From Alectryocaccobium sp964389285 (GTDB lineage: Bacteria; Bacillota; Clostridia; Lachnospirales; Lachnospiraceae): a DNA stretch of 64,000 nt. A program made the position numbers and the translations under genes. Shown here in pieces: positions 51,537 through 59,757 of the stretch. Each line of letters begins with the position of its first letter. Position 1 is the first letter of the stretch. The stretch lies in assembly GCA_964389285.1 (NCBI GenBank), contig CAYMCZ010000002.1, forward strand, positions 62,001 to 126,000, given 5' to 3'. The notes under the pieces are model-generated. The model saw only the letters and a list, made by a program, of their open reading frames with translations, searched no databases and was not told where the DNA came from.

Positions 51537-51833
51537 ATGAGAACAACAAGATTCAATATGAAGGACTTTGGAACGAGGCTCCGCAAGCTGAGACAGGCCT
51601 GCGGTATGACGCAGGAGGAGTTCTGCGACAAGATCGGCATCAGCGACACGCACTACCGGAAGATCGAAGCCGGCAGCCGTACCGGATCACTGGAGCTGAT
51701 CGTTGAGATGGCGGAATACTTCCATGTGAGTCTGGATTATCTGCTGCTCGGAGAGATGGAATCCAACAGCAAGGCCAAGCGGGATATCCTGGCCGTCATC
51801 GAAAGTCTGACGAAAATCGCACGGGAACTGTGA
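51537..51833 (+). CDS. small XRE-family HTH regulator
   Basis: 98 residues. The HTH spans about 8-65: FGTRLRKLRQACGMTQEEFCDKIGISDTHYRKIEAGSRTGSLELIVEMAEYFHVSLDYLLLGE. GGAGG precedes the ATG. The heptamer array and a terminator lie upstream, and the structured noncoding segment starts directly at its stop codon. It could be the regulator of integration or of the MazF-like pair that follows. Confidence 0.85.
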   Translation: MRTTRFNMKDFGTRLRKLRQACGMTQEEFCDKIGISDTHYRKIEAGSRTGSLELIVEMAEYFHVSLDYLLLGEMESNSKAKRDILAVIESLTKIAREL

Positions 51834-52310
51834 ACCGGTCATATAAAGGACGGTGACCGGTCGCTTGAGGCGCTAAAATTCACGATTCACTGGCCCTAAA
51901 ATTGGTGCCGTAGGAGGGACATTCCCTCCTGCGGTACATGGGCTCTTTGAAAAGTGAATATGCGTTCATCAGATACTTCCCCGTGCGGGTGCGAAAGCGC
52001 CAGCCAGTTGAACCATGCGCATTGACGCCGCAAGGCAGAGCGAGAAACATGCCGTTCATAAATGCAGGACCGCTACCTGCAAGGCCGTGAAACGCACGGG
52101 TACAATGGTACTTCTGTCCAGCCACAGCCCCGGGTGGAACCGGGATCACGCAATGGGGGCAGCTGCGGGAGATCCTCGCGGGGGTGAGAGGCCCATGGAG
52201 CGGAAAGCATTCCGCCGTCTGATGACTTCCCGGATCACTGGGGTGTTGGGAACAAATAAGTGATACGAAGAAATAAACGTTACACCGCCGGTCGTCACTG
52301 GCCGGCGGTG
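51834..52310 (+). ncRNA. structured noncoding RNA or long structured leader, family unknown
   Basis: 480 bp with no coding frame but at least nine hairpins: 51,834-51,861 (8 bp); 51,905-51,937 (15 bp, two wobbles, 3-nt loop); 51,988-52,001 with a GAAA tetraloop; 52,064-52,080; 52,085-52,099; 52,100-52,111; 52,129-52,144; 52,200-52,215; and 52,283-52,310 (9 bp). It has higher G+C than neighbouring intergenic DNA. It stands between an XRE gene and the MazF-like gene, 36 bp before the latter. It could be a free RNA or a 5' leader of the toxin-recombinase operon. I do not recognise a known RNA class. The strand is inferred from the neighbouring genes. Confidence 0.5.
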
Positions 52311-52345
52311 ATACATCAACATGATTTTGACAGAGAGGACAGCCA

Positions 52346-52720
52346 ATGAAAGAGCAAGTTTACCGCAAGGGAGACGTTTTCCTTGCAGACCTTGGCATTC
52401 CTCACGGCTCCGAACAAGGCGGCAGGCGTCCGGTCGTGATCGTCCAGAACGATTACGGCCTGTTCTACGCTCCGACTATGACCATGGTTCCGATGACAAC
52501 GATATTGAAGAAACAAAGCCTGAAAACGCATTACGTTCTGAAGTATTCGGACTGCATCCGGTATCCTTCCATGGTCGAGGCCGAGCAGGTGAATACCATT
52601 GACAAGGACAGGATCATCCGCAAGATCGGCCGCTTGGACAAGCGTGATATCGCCGGGGTTGAGGAAGCTCTCAGGAATCACTTTGGCTTCGATATACCCG
52701 ACTGTATCGAGGCTCCGTGA
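52346..52720 (+). CDS. PemK/MazF-family endoribonuclease-like protein
   Basis: 124 residues. The fold pattern is VYRKGDVFLADLGIPHGSEQGGRRPVVIVQNDYG (about 5-38), then TMTMVPMTTILKK and MVEAEQVNTIDKDRIIRKIGRLDKRDI, typical of MazF/PemK toxins. No classical antitoxin gene precedes it; instead there is the structured segment at 51,834. In ICEs such proteins may stabilise the element or serve a regulatory role. GAGAGGAC lies ahead of the ATG. It is upstream of the DUF6870-like gene and the recombinases. Confidence 0.85.
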   Translation: MKEQVYRKGDVFLADLGIPHGSEQGGRRPVVIVQNDYGLFYAPTMTMVPMTTILKKQSLKTHYVLKYSDCIRYPSMVEAEQVNTIDKDRIIRKIGRLDKRDIAGVEEALRNHFGFDIPDCIEAP

Positions 52721-52736
52721 AGGAAGGACAGATCAA

Positions 52737-52976
52737 ATGAGCATTGAGGAAATGAGAAGCGTCGATGTCCGGACGGTTCAGGCAGATCAGCTGGCAGACC
52801 GGCGCGGCATCGTCATTGACCAGAAGCTGCCGCGTAAGGAACGGCTGCGCCAGTATATCCGGCAGGTAAGAAATCCCTACTGCTACGTGGACGACGGCGT
52901 GATCGTAAAGGTCAGCTTCAGCAATACCAAAGAAACCATAGAGGACAGACTTGAGGCATATATCCGCAGCATGTAA
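52737..52976 (+). CDS. DUF6870-like small protein
   Basis: 79 residues: MRSVDVRTVQADQLADRRGIVIDQKLPRKERLRQYIRQVRNPYCYVDDGVIVKVSFSNTKETIEDRLEAYI. The pattern fits the small DUF6870 family of Firmicute mobile elements. It lies between the MazF-like gene and the first recombinase. It might serve as a non-classical antitoxin or as a directionality factor for the recombinases; both are guesses from location. AAGGAAGG lies before the ATG at 52,737. Confidence 0.65.
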   Translation: MSIEEMRSVDVRTVQADQLADRRGIVIDQKLPRKERLRQYIRQVRNPYCYVDDGVIVKVSFSNTKETIEDRLEAYIRSM

Positions 52977-53070
52977 CGCGGCATTTGTCAAGCTTGTCGG
53001 CGGGGATATCGACATCCTCGCTTATACATAGAAAAAACACTACTCTGGCGAGGAAAGGAGGATGGACATT

Positions 53071-54702
53071 ATGACAGAAAAAGTTTGGAATGTCGCTGCA
53101 TACTGCCGTTTGTCCCGCGATGACGGCGACAAAGCGGAAAGTAACTCCATCGGTAGCCAGAGGGATATTATCCGTGAGTTCCTTCGGGATCGCACGGATA
53201 TGGTCATCGCCAGGGAATACGTCGATGACGGCTATTCGGGTGTGAACTTCGATCGCCCCGGCTTCAAGCAGATGATGGAGGATATCCGGCAGAAAAAGAT
53301 CAACTGTATCGTCTGCAAGGATCTCTCACGTTTTGCCAGAAACTATATTGATTCCGGCAGATACCTGGAGAAAATCTTCCCGTTCATGGGCGTGCGATTC
53401 ATTGCGATCAACGACAGCTATGACAGCAACGGAGAAAAAACGCAGGCGGATTCGCTAATCGTTCCGTTCAAGAACCTGATCAACGATGCGTACTGCAAGG
53501 ACATTTCCATGAAGATCCGTACCCAGCTGGATATCAAGAGAAGGATGGGCGACTTCATCGGCGCGTTTGCCACCTACGGTTACCGGAAAGACCCGGAAAA
53601 CAAGAACCGGTTGCTGGTGGACGAGGAAGCGGCGCAGGTCGTGGAGATGATCTTCAAGTACCGGCTTCAGGGAATGAGCAATACGAGGATTGCCGCAAAG
53701 CTCAATTCCATGGGCGTACTCAGCCCCATGGAATACAAGCGTTCAAAGGGAATGAAATACGGCTCCGGTTTCTGCACCAGTACGCAGGCAACATGGAACG
53801 CCGGTTCTGTGCAGCGTGTGCTGACCAACCGGATTTACCTTGGAACCCTGACACAGCACAAGCGCGGGACACCGAATTACAAGGTCAAGAAGGAAGTCCA
53901 TTACAGCGAGGATGACTGGATCACGGTGGAAGAAAACCATGACGCCATCATTAAAGAGACGGACTTCGAGACTGTACAGAGCCTGCTGGGGAAAGATATC
54001 CGGGTAGCTCCGGAAAAGGAAGCCAGCCATATCTTTGCCGGTTTCGTTTACTGCGGGGACTGTCTGCACGCTATGGCGCGGAAGGCGGTTCCTTCCCATG
54101 GCAAGCGGTATTACTACTTCGTCTGCTCCACGCATAAGGCAAAACAGGGATGCAGCCCGCACAGCTTCAGCGAGAGCAAACTGGAGAAGATCGTCTTCCA
54201 GCTTGTCCGCGATCAGATCAACCTTGTCTGTGAAGTAGATGCAGTGCTGGACTATATCGCTTCCCTCCCGGAACAGCAGCGGAAAGTCTTCGACTACGAC
54301 GCACAGCTGATAAGACTGGAGGATGAAATCAAGCGGTATCAGGATTTGAAGCTGAACCTGTACAGCGATATGGCGGACGGCATGATTTCCAAAGAAGAAT
54401 ACCTGGAGTTCCGCAGCGGTTATGACCGCAGGATTCAGAAACGGCAGAAAGCCATGGTTCAGATCAAGGAGGAACGGCTGCTGACCGTGGAGAATGGTGA
54501 GCGGCATTCGGAATGGATTGACCTGTTTCGGCAGTATGAGAACATCACGGAACTGCAACGGGCGGTCGTGGTAAATCTGATCGAGAGGATCGTGATTTAT
54601 GACGCGAAGCACATCGAAGTGGTCTTCCGCTATCAGGATCAGCTGGATGAGGCAGTCCAATACATAGATCGTTACAAGGACATTCTCCCGGAGGAGGCTT
54701 AA
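53071..54702 (+). CDS. large serine recombinase 1
   Basis: 543 residues. The catalytic domain begins VAAYCRLSRDDGDKAESNSIGSQRDII with Ser15 as nucleophile. It continues VDDGYSGVNFDRPGFKQMMEDI and KDLSRFARNYIDSGRYLE. The recombinase domain (about 160-270) is followed by a zinc ribbon (VYCGDCLHAM...C...C, about 328-370) and a coiled coil (about 400-460). The ATG at 53,071 has AAAGGAGG 9 nt ahead, whereas the Met at 53,062 abuts it. First of three consecutive recombinases. Confidence 0.93.
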   Translation: MTEKVWNVAAYCRLSRDDGDKAESNSIGSQRDIIREFLRDRTDMVIAREYVDDGYSGVNFDRPGFKQMMEDIRQKKINCIVCKDLSRFARNYIDSGRYLEKIFPFMGVRFIAINDSYDSNGEKTQADSLIVPFKNLINDAYCKDISMKIRTQLDIKRRMGDFIGAFATYGYRKDPENKNRLLVDEEAAQVVEMIFKYRLQGMSNTRIAAKLNSMGVLSPMEYKRSKGMKYGSGFCTSTQATWNAGSVQRVLTNRIYLGTLTQHKRGTPNYKVKKEVHYSEDDWITVEENHDAIIKETDFETVQSLLGKDIRVAPEKEASHIFAGFVYCGDCLHAMARKAVPSHGKRYYYFVCSTHKAKQGCSPHSFSESKLEKIVFQLVRDQINLVCEVDAVLDYIASLPEQQRKVFDYDAQLIRLEDEIKRYQDLKLNLYSDMADGMISKEEYLEFRSGYDRRIQKRQKAMVQIKEERLLTVENGERHSEWIDLFRQYENITELQRAVVVNLIERIVIYDAKHIEVVFRYQDQLDEAVQYIDRYKDILPEEA

Positions 54703-54704
54703 AG

Positions 54705-56432
54705 ATGGGAAGAAGGAAAAGGCAGACATTTCTGGAGGAAACGCAGCCAGCGGTAACCGCAGCTGCTCCGGAAATCATTCAATGGGAGACGGCGATCTAT
54801 GCGCGGCTCTCCGTGGAAAACAGCAAGAAGGATGACGGCGGCGCGTCCATTGAGGAGCAGGTAGCTATTTGCCGGGAGTATATCGACGAGCATCCGTATC
54901 TGCATCTTGCTGGGACATTTATCGACAACGGCTGGACAGGGACAAACATGAAGCGTCCGCAGTTCCAGAAAATGATCGAAGAAATCAAGGAAGGACGGAT
55001 CAAGGCCCTTGTCATCAAGGATTTCTCCCGGTTTTCCCGCGACTACATCGAAGCGGGCAATCTGCTGGAGAATGTATTTCCGTTCTTCGGGGTACGGTTT
55101 ATCTCCGTATCCGACAATTACGACAGCTTTGAAACGGACGGTTCTGCCGAAAGCCTGCTGATCCCACTGAAGAATCTGATCAACAGCTTCTATTCGCGGG
55201 ATATGTCCAGAAAGGTATCGACCGCCGTTCACACGAAGCAGCTTGCCGCAGAGCATATCCCCAGCGCAATTCCTTACGGGTATCGCAAGTCCACGACGCA
55301 GGCATACCGCTTTGAGCCTGATCCGGAGACACGGGATGTGGTGACAAGGATTTTCAAGATGCGGCTGGACGGCATGGAATTCTCTGCAATCGCCAGAAAA
55401 CTGAACGAGGAAGGGATTCCTTCGCCGGGGCATCTGCGCTGGCTGCGCGGCGTCAGCAAAGACCCGAAATATGAGCGCGCCAAGTGGAACTGTCCCTGTG
55501 TGAAGCAGATCTGCATGAATCCGACCTATACCGGCGACCTGGTATTCGGGCGGATGCCGACTGCTCTCTATCTGGGACAGCCGGATTACCACTACGAATA
55601 CGATGAAAGCAAGTGGCGCGTCCTGAAAGATATGCATGAGCCGCTGGTAGACCGGGAGACCTTTGAAATCCTGAAAGATCGCAGAATCAAGGCCAACAAG
55701 AAATGGAATGACCATCTGGAGGCCACAAGGGAATTTCGGGAGAACAATCAGCCGTTATTCCATAAAATGATTTTCTGCGGCGACTGTGGCAGAGGCATGG
55801 GCTATCACAGGAGCATCAAACCCGGAAGCAAAAACGGCTCGTACCATTGTCAGAATTACTTCCTCAATGAGTGCAAGCACGGATTCCACACCATCGCCCA
55901 GACAAAAATCATAGCTGTAGTGCAGCATGTGATTTCGGATCAGCTGCTGTTTGTGGCCGATTTCGATGCCCTGACAGCCCGGTTGAATCGCGGGGAGGAA
56001 ACCGGCAGACAGACGGAGCTTCGGAATGAAGTGCAGAGCCTGTCGGTACAGATGAAGTCCCGGCAGGTAAAGCGGGAACGGCTTTATGAGGATTATAGCG
56101 ACGGCATTCTGACTGCGGAAGAATACACGATGATGAAGCAGCGCTTTGACGAGGAATATCAGCAGTTGAACCGCCAGCTGAATGCGCTTCTGGTACAGCA
56201 GGCAAAGCTCAACAAGACCCTTTCCAGTGAGAACAAATGGCTGGAGAGTATGCGGAGCGTTATTAACGGCGGAGAGCTTACCAGAGAGCTGGTAGTGGCC
56301 ATGGTTGAGAAGGTGCTGGTCTATGAAGACGCGGATCATCAGAAACGGATCGAAGTGGTTCTCAAATACCAGGAAGAATTTGAAACGCTCCGTAGTGCCT
56401 GGGAGGAGCTGAAAGGAGAAAGTCAGGAATGA
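54705..56432 (+). CDS. large serine recombinase 2
   Basis: 575 residues. A 28-residue extension precedes ETAIYARLSVENSKKDDGGASIEEQVAICREY, with Ser36 as nucleophile. IDNGWTGTNMKRPQFQKMIEEI and KDFSRFSRDYIEAGNLLENVFP follow; then the recombinase domain, a zinc ribbon (IFCGDCGRGMGY...YHCQNYFLNEC, about 352-390), and a coiled coil. It starts 2 bp after the stop of recombinase 1 and overlaps recombinase 3 by 4 bp. It differs enough in sequence from its neighbours to be old, not a fresh duplication. Confidence 0.93.
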   Translation: MGRRKRQTFLEETQPAVTAAAPEIIQWETAIYARLSVENSKKDDGGASIEEQVAICREYIDEHPYLHLAGTFIDNGWTGTNMKRPQFQKMIEEIKEGRIKALVIKDFSRFSRDYIEAGNLLENVFPFFGVRFISVSDNYDSFETDGSAESLLIPLKNLINSFYSRDMSRKVSTAVHTKQLAAEHIPSAIPYGYRKSTTQAYRFEPDPETRDVVTRIFKMRLDGMEFSAIARKLNEEGIPSPGHLRWLRGVSKDPKYERAKWNCPCVKQICMNPTYTGDLVFGRMPTALYLGQPDYHYEYDESKWRVLKDMHEPLVDRETFEILKDRRIKANKKWNDHLEATREFRENNQPLFHKMIFCGDCGRGMGYHRSIKPGSKNGSYHCQNYFLNECKHGFHTIAQTKIIAVVQHVISDQLLFVADFDALTARLNRGEETGRQTELRNEVQSLSVQMKSRQVKRERLYEDYSDGILTAEEYTMMKQRFDEEYQQLNRQLNALLVQQAKLNKTLSSENKWLESMRSVINGGELTRELVVAMVEKVLVYEDADHQKRIEVVLKYQEEFETLRSAWEELKGESQE

Positions 56433-58030
56433 AGAAGGTATTCTTATACATCCGGTTGTCCGACGCTGATGACGATCTGAAAAACAAGACCGAAAGCAAC
56501 AGCGTCGCCAATCAGAGGGCTTTGCTGTACCAGTACATCAAAACCCATGAAGAGCTCCGGCTCTATGAAGCGGTCGAGTTTGTGGACGACGGTTTTTCCG
56601 GCACCAATGACCGCAGGCCGTCCTTTGAGCGGATGATCGAAGCATTGAAAAACGGAGAATCCAAGCTGGTAATCTGCAAGGATTTCAGCCGGTTCTTCCG
56701 CGATTACGTTGAGATCGGTGATTATTTGGAGCGGATCTTCCCGTTCCTGGGCGTCCGCTTCATCTCCGTCAATGACGGGTACGACAGCGACGATTACAAG
56801 GGAACAACCGGCGGCATGGATGTGGTCATGCGCTATATCGTTTATTCCTATTACAGCCGTGATCTTTCACAGAAGATCAAGACAGTTCTGCGCTCCAGGA
56901 TCAAGCACGGAGAATACATAGCCAGTCATGCTCCTTATGGGTATATCAAAGACCCGGAGAATAAGCATAAGTTGATTCCTGACCCAGTGGCAGCGCCGGT
57001 CGTACAGAGAATCTTTGCGCTGGCTGTATCAGGCAAGAATCTGGGGCAGATTGCCCGTATTCTGAATGAGGAACACGTAGAAACACCGGCGGCGCATTTC
57101 GCAAGAATCCATCCTGATAGCAGGAAGCATAAAAAGCGGTCTCCAAAACAGGATTGGGGCTCCTATTCCGTTCGGAATATCATCGAGCGCTTGGAATACA
57201 CCGGGGCGAACGTGAGTTACAAACGTGATTATAAGAGTCTCAACCATCCAACAAGCAACAAAAAGGATAAGGAAGACTGGTTGGTTATCCCGGATTGCAA
57301 TGTCCCGCTGATCTCACAGGAAACCTATGAGAAAGCGCAGTCTGCGATTGCTGTAGGAAAATCTTATACACAGCGCAAACTGGATTATCCGCTCCGTTCA
57401 TTACTTCGCTGCGGGGAATGCGAAAGAGCCATGGTACGGCATTCCAAGGCAAAGCGCATTTATTATCAGTGCGAGGCTTCCCGGTACTCTGCGGAAACTA
57501 CATGTCCGCTGGGTGAGCGATTCTATGAGGACGAGCTGGAGAAAGCTGTGATTGGCAGCCTCCGTCAGATGCTGGAGCTGCTGGTGGATCACGATAAGAA
57601 GATTCAGGAGGCGGCAGCCAAGACCAAAGGTTCCATGGACAACATGAAGCAGACGGTTCTCCGGCTGGAGAGCAAAATGAAACGCAATCAGAGCGAACGT
57701 CTCGGCGCATATGAGCGCTATTCTGACGGCAGGATCGGCAGAGACGAATATCTGGCCGTGCGGGATAAGCTCACTGAGGAAAATGCGCAAATGCAGGCGC
57801 AGCTGACCGAACTTCAGGAAGGAATCGCGGCGATGCAAGCAAAGACAGATCCGGAAATGGAGCTTTACGGCAGCGAGGCAAGGAATCTGCTGAAATCAGA
57901 GAACGTAACCAATGAGATGCTGCTGTTCTTCATTTTCAGAGTGAAGGTGTTCAGCGGCATGAGGCTTGAGATCGAATACCGTTTCAGCGATGAGCTGATG
58001 ACGGAGCTGGGAGGCGGAGAAAATGGCTAA
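56429..58030 (+). CDS. large serine recombinase 3
   Basis: 533 residues. MKKVFLYIRLSDADDDLKNKTESNSVANQR puts the nucleophile at Ser11. VDDGFSGTNDRRPSFERMIEAL and KDFSRFFRDYVEIGDYLERIFP follow; then the recombinase domain, a zinc ribbon (LRCGECERAMVRH...YYQCEASRYSAETTC, about 330-370), and a coiled coil. It is the last gene of the ICE, 264 bp from the right end. Together with recombinases 1 and 2 it should make the integration and excision machinery, in which only one may do the chemistry at a given step. Confidence 0.93.
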   Translation: MKKVFLYIRLSDADDDLKNKTESNSVANQRALLYQYIKTHEELRLYEAVEFVDDGFSGTNDRRPSFERMIEALKNGESKLVICKDFSRFFRDYVEIGDYLERIFPFLGVRFISVNDGYDSDDYKGTTGGMDVVMRYIVYSYYSRDLSQKIKTVLRSRIKHGEYIASHAPYGYIKDPENKHKLIPDPVAAPVVQRIFALAVSGKNLGQIARILNEEHVETPAAHFARIHPDSRKHKKRSPKQDWGSYSVRNIIERLEYTGANVSYKRDYKSLNHPTSNKKDKEDWLVIPDCNVPLISQETYEKAQSAIAVGKSYTQRKLDYPLRSLLRCGECERAMVRHSKAKRIYYQCEASRYSAETTCPLGERFYEDELEKAVIGSLRQMLELLVDHDKKIQEAAAKTKGSMDNMKQTVLRLESKMKRNQSERLGAYERYSDGRIGRDEYLAVRDKLTEENAQMQAQLTELQEGIAAMQAKTDPEMELYGSEARNLLKSENVTNEMLLFFIFRVKVFSGMRLEIEYRFSDELMTELGGGENG

Positions 58031-58069
58031 AATACGAGAAAGTTCAGGTGTCCCGCCGTAAGAAAAGAG

Positions 58070-58098
58070 ATGACGGGAAGCCCTGAATCTGCTATAAT
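58070..58098 (+). promoter_or_regulatory. outward promoter at the right end of the ICE
   Basis: ATGACG (four matches to TTGACA), 17 bp, TATAAT. It points out of the element toward the downstream half of the methyltransferase. In the circular form it would point across the joined ends toward repA. Confidence 0.6.
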
Positions 58099-58110
58099 AT
58101 TATGCCAGAT

Positions 58111-58233
58111 ATGAGGATTGCTTTTCTGACTTTCAGAGGAGAGTATGTTGGCGAGATAATACGGATTCAGGGCAACCTGCATTTTGAATATCGAGGTGAA
58201 GAGATATGTATTCCACGGAGAGCAGACAACTGA
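58111..58233 (+). CDS. possible 40-residue protein at the right end
   Basis: The frame MRIAFLTFRGEYVGEIIRIQG... runs from an ATG 12 bp after the -10 box to a stop at 58,231. It has alternating hydrophobic and charged residues like a small beta protein. There is no ribosome binding site, and the transcript would be nearly leaderless. It may be a real small protein or chance; conservation at other ICE copies would decide. Confidence 0.3.
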   Translation: MRIAFLTFRGEYVGEIIRIQGNLHFEYRGEEICIPRRADN

Positions 58234-59570
58234 ACAGGGCTGCTCATTGCTCTCCAAGGGGTGCATATTTTTTTAGTCCTTGCATAGCACGAGCAAATCC
58301 GCCGTTTTCAGGTGGAATGTATATGTCTTCGGCACAAAAAAGTGATCTAACTGAATTATTACGTGATGTAAAGGGCGTTGGGGAATTGGACTATGTTTGT
58401 GGATGGTATCAAAAGGCTTTAGCCTTTACTATGAAAACTCCCATCACTTGTGCTTTTGTTTCCACAAACAGCATTTGCCAAGGAAGTCAGGTTATAACAT
58501 TTTGGAAGTATATTTTTTCTAATTACGATATCGTAATTAATTATGCATATAGAACATTCGTATGGAACAGCGAGGCCAGCAATCAGGCAAAGGTTCACTG
58601 CATTATTGTGGGCTTTTCTCACGAGGACGGAAAAAGAAACCAGCGTTTCATAATCGATGAATCAGGTGATAAATCTAATTGTACGGTCATTAACCCATAT
58701 CTCACTGATTCTGAAGTATGCTTTATTGACAGCAGATCTAAGCCATTATGTGATGTCCCCAATATGAGATTTGGCAGCATGCCCCGTGATGGAGGCGGCT
58801 TTGTTTTAACGCCTGAAGAACGGGATGTGATGATAAAAGCCGAACCGTTATCTGAGCAATGGATTAGGCCTTACATTGGAGCAACAGAGTTTCTGCATAG
58901 TAAGGAAAGATACTGTTTGTGGTTAGTTGGCGCTGATCCCGGTGAGCTAAAAAAGTGTCCCACAGTGATGAAACGTGTGGAGTTTATCAGGGATTACCGG
59001 GCAAGCAGTAAAGCGGAAGGAACCCGTAAATTTGCCGCGACACCTACCTTGTTCTGTCAGATTGCTCAACCAGATTCAGAATATATAATGGTTCCAAAAA
59101 CATCTTCTGGGAAAAGGAGGTATATTCCACTTGGATTTATGCCAAGTGATGTGATTGCCAGTGATCTTGTTTTCTTGATTCCAAATGCCGGCAGGTATGA
59201 GTTTGGAATCTTAATGTCTAATGTTCATAATGCCTGGATGCGTGTAGTTGCAGGGCGACTAAAAAGTGATTATCGATATGCAAAAGATATAGTCTATAAT
59301 AATTTCCCTTGGCCTTCTCTCACAGAGGAACAAAAGGAAAAGATTGAGCAGACTTCCCAAGGCATCTTGGATGCTCGCGAGTTATATCCGAATTCATCTC
59401 TTGCGGATCTTTACGATGAACTGACTATGCCGCCGGAGCTTCGCAAAGCACACCATCAAAATGATATTGCAGTAATGAAGGCTTATGGCCTTGATGTAAA
59501 GAGCACATCAGAATCAGACTGCGTTGCCGCTCTGATGAAGATGTATCGGGAACTAACGCAGAAAGGATAA
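58206..59570 (+). pseudogene. MmeI-like DNA methyltransferase, 3' part, with an element-encoded start
   Basis: Host coding resumes at 58,299 directly after the Asn codon: NPPFSGGMYMSSAQKSDL, catalytic motif IV. The remaining methylase fold (AFVSTNSICQGSQVITFW) and a target-recognition part (PMEFIRPYIGATEFL-like; IVYNNFPWPSLTEEQKEKI near the end) follow. The frame is open upstream to an ATG at 58,206 inside the ICE with GAGGTG 6-7 nt ahead, so a 454-residue protein with about 30 element-encoded residues could be made from the outward promoter. Alone it lacks SAM motif I, so no activity is expected unless it pairs with the N-terminal part. Confidence 0.85.
58273..58294 (-). repeat. right terminal inverted repeat of the ICE
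   Basis: Read on the minus strand it is GCTCGTG, 8 bases, GGACTAA, the same half-motifs and spacing as the left end (12,014-12,035). AAAT follows directly outside at 58,295-58,298. Confidence 0.8.
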
Positions 59571-59704
59571 AAAAGCATAATTTCAACAAATGCCCTGCCG
59601 CCACCAACCAACGATCTTGGAATGCTTTTCTTTTCTGCATGTCTTCCTTTCCCGGAATTAGAGGCGGTGACTTATGAGGTGACTTTTGCATAATATTATA
59701 ACAG

Positions 59705-59753
59705 AAAAACAGCCCGGATGTCCTTATTCTACAAGGCTTTCCGAGCTGTTTTT
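59705..59753 (-). terminator. terminator of tRNA-Trp and the methyltransferase gene
   Basis: AAAAACAGCCCGG (59,705-59,717) pairs with CCGAGCTGTTTTT (59,741-59,753), with one mismatch. A/T-rich arms at both ends make it work in both directions. It lies 4 bp beyond the 3' end of tRNA-Trp. Confidence 0.8.
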
Positions 59754-59757
59754 GTAA

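Larger units (their letters stand above)
12014..58294. mobile_element. 46.3-kb integrative and conjugative element with Tn1549-type transfer genes and three large serine recombinases
   Basis: The ends are defined by interruption of the methyltransferase reading frame at both sides, by AAAT direct repeats, and by matching inverted ends GCTCGTG-N8-GGACTAA. The gene content is that of a complete ICE: repA-parA-parB, a MOB relaxase with MobC, a coupling protein, VirB4/VirB6/PrgI-type channel proteins, a cell-wall hydrolase, cargo, and recombinases at the right end. The conjugation region is visibly more G+C-rich than the host flanks, while the cargo at 39.7-42.7 kb is more A+T-rich. The transfer gene order matches the Tn1549/CTn family. 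No antibiotic resistance gene was recognised. All core functions look intact, so it may still be mobile. Confidence 0.92.

Noticed and set aside
51980..52310. Possible group II intron (GTGCG near the start of the structured segment)
   Set aside because: There is no reverse transcriptase gene, no recognisable domain V hairpin, and no AY end. The GTGCG match alone is weak.
51834..52310. Possible IscB/TnpB guide RNA (omega or HEARO type)
   Set aside because: The downstream gene is MazF-like, not an IscB or TnpB nuclease, and no IS605-type ends were seen.
58023..58061. A 12-codon frame overlapping the end of recombinase 3
   Set aside because: It is too short and has no features beyond an overlapping ATG.
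12014..58294. Antibiotic resistance genes in the ICE cargo
   Set aside because: Checked every cargo frame. The GNAT protein does not show a known aminoglycoside acetyltransferase pattern, and no van, tet, erm or aph-like gene was recognised.
12014..58294. Prophage or phage-plasmid instead of an ICE
   Set aside because: No capsid, terminase, tail or lysis genes. The relaxase, coupling protein and VirB4 set is complete.
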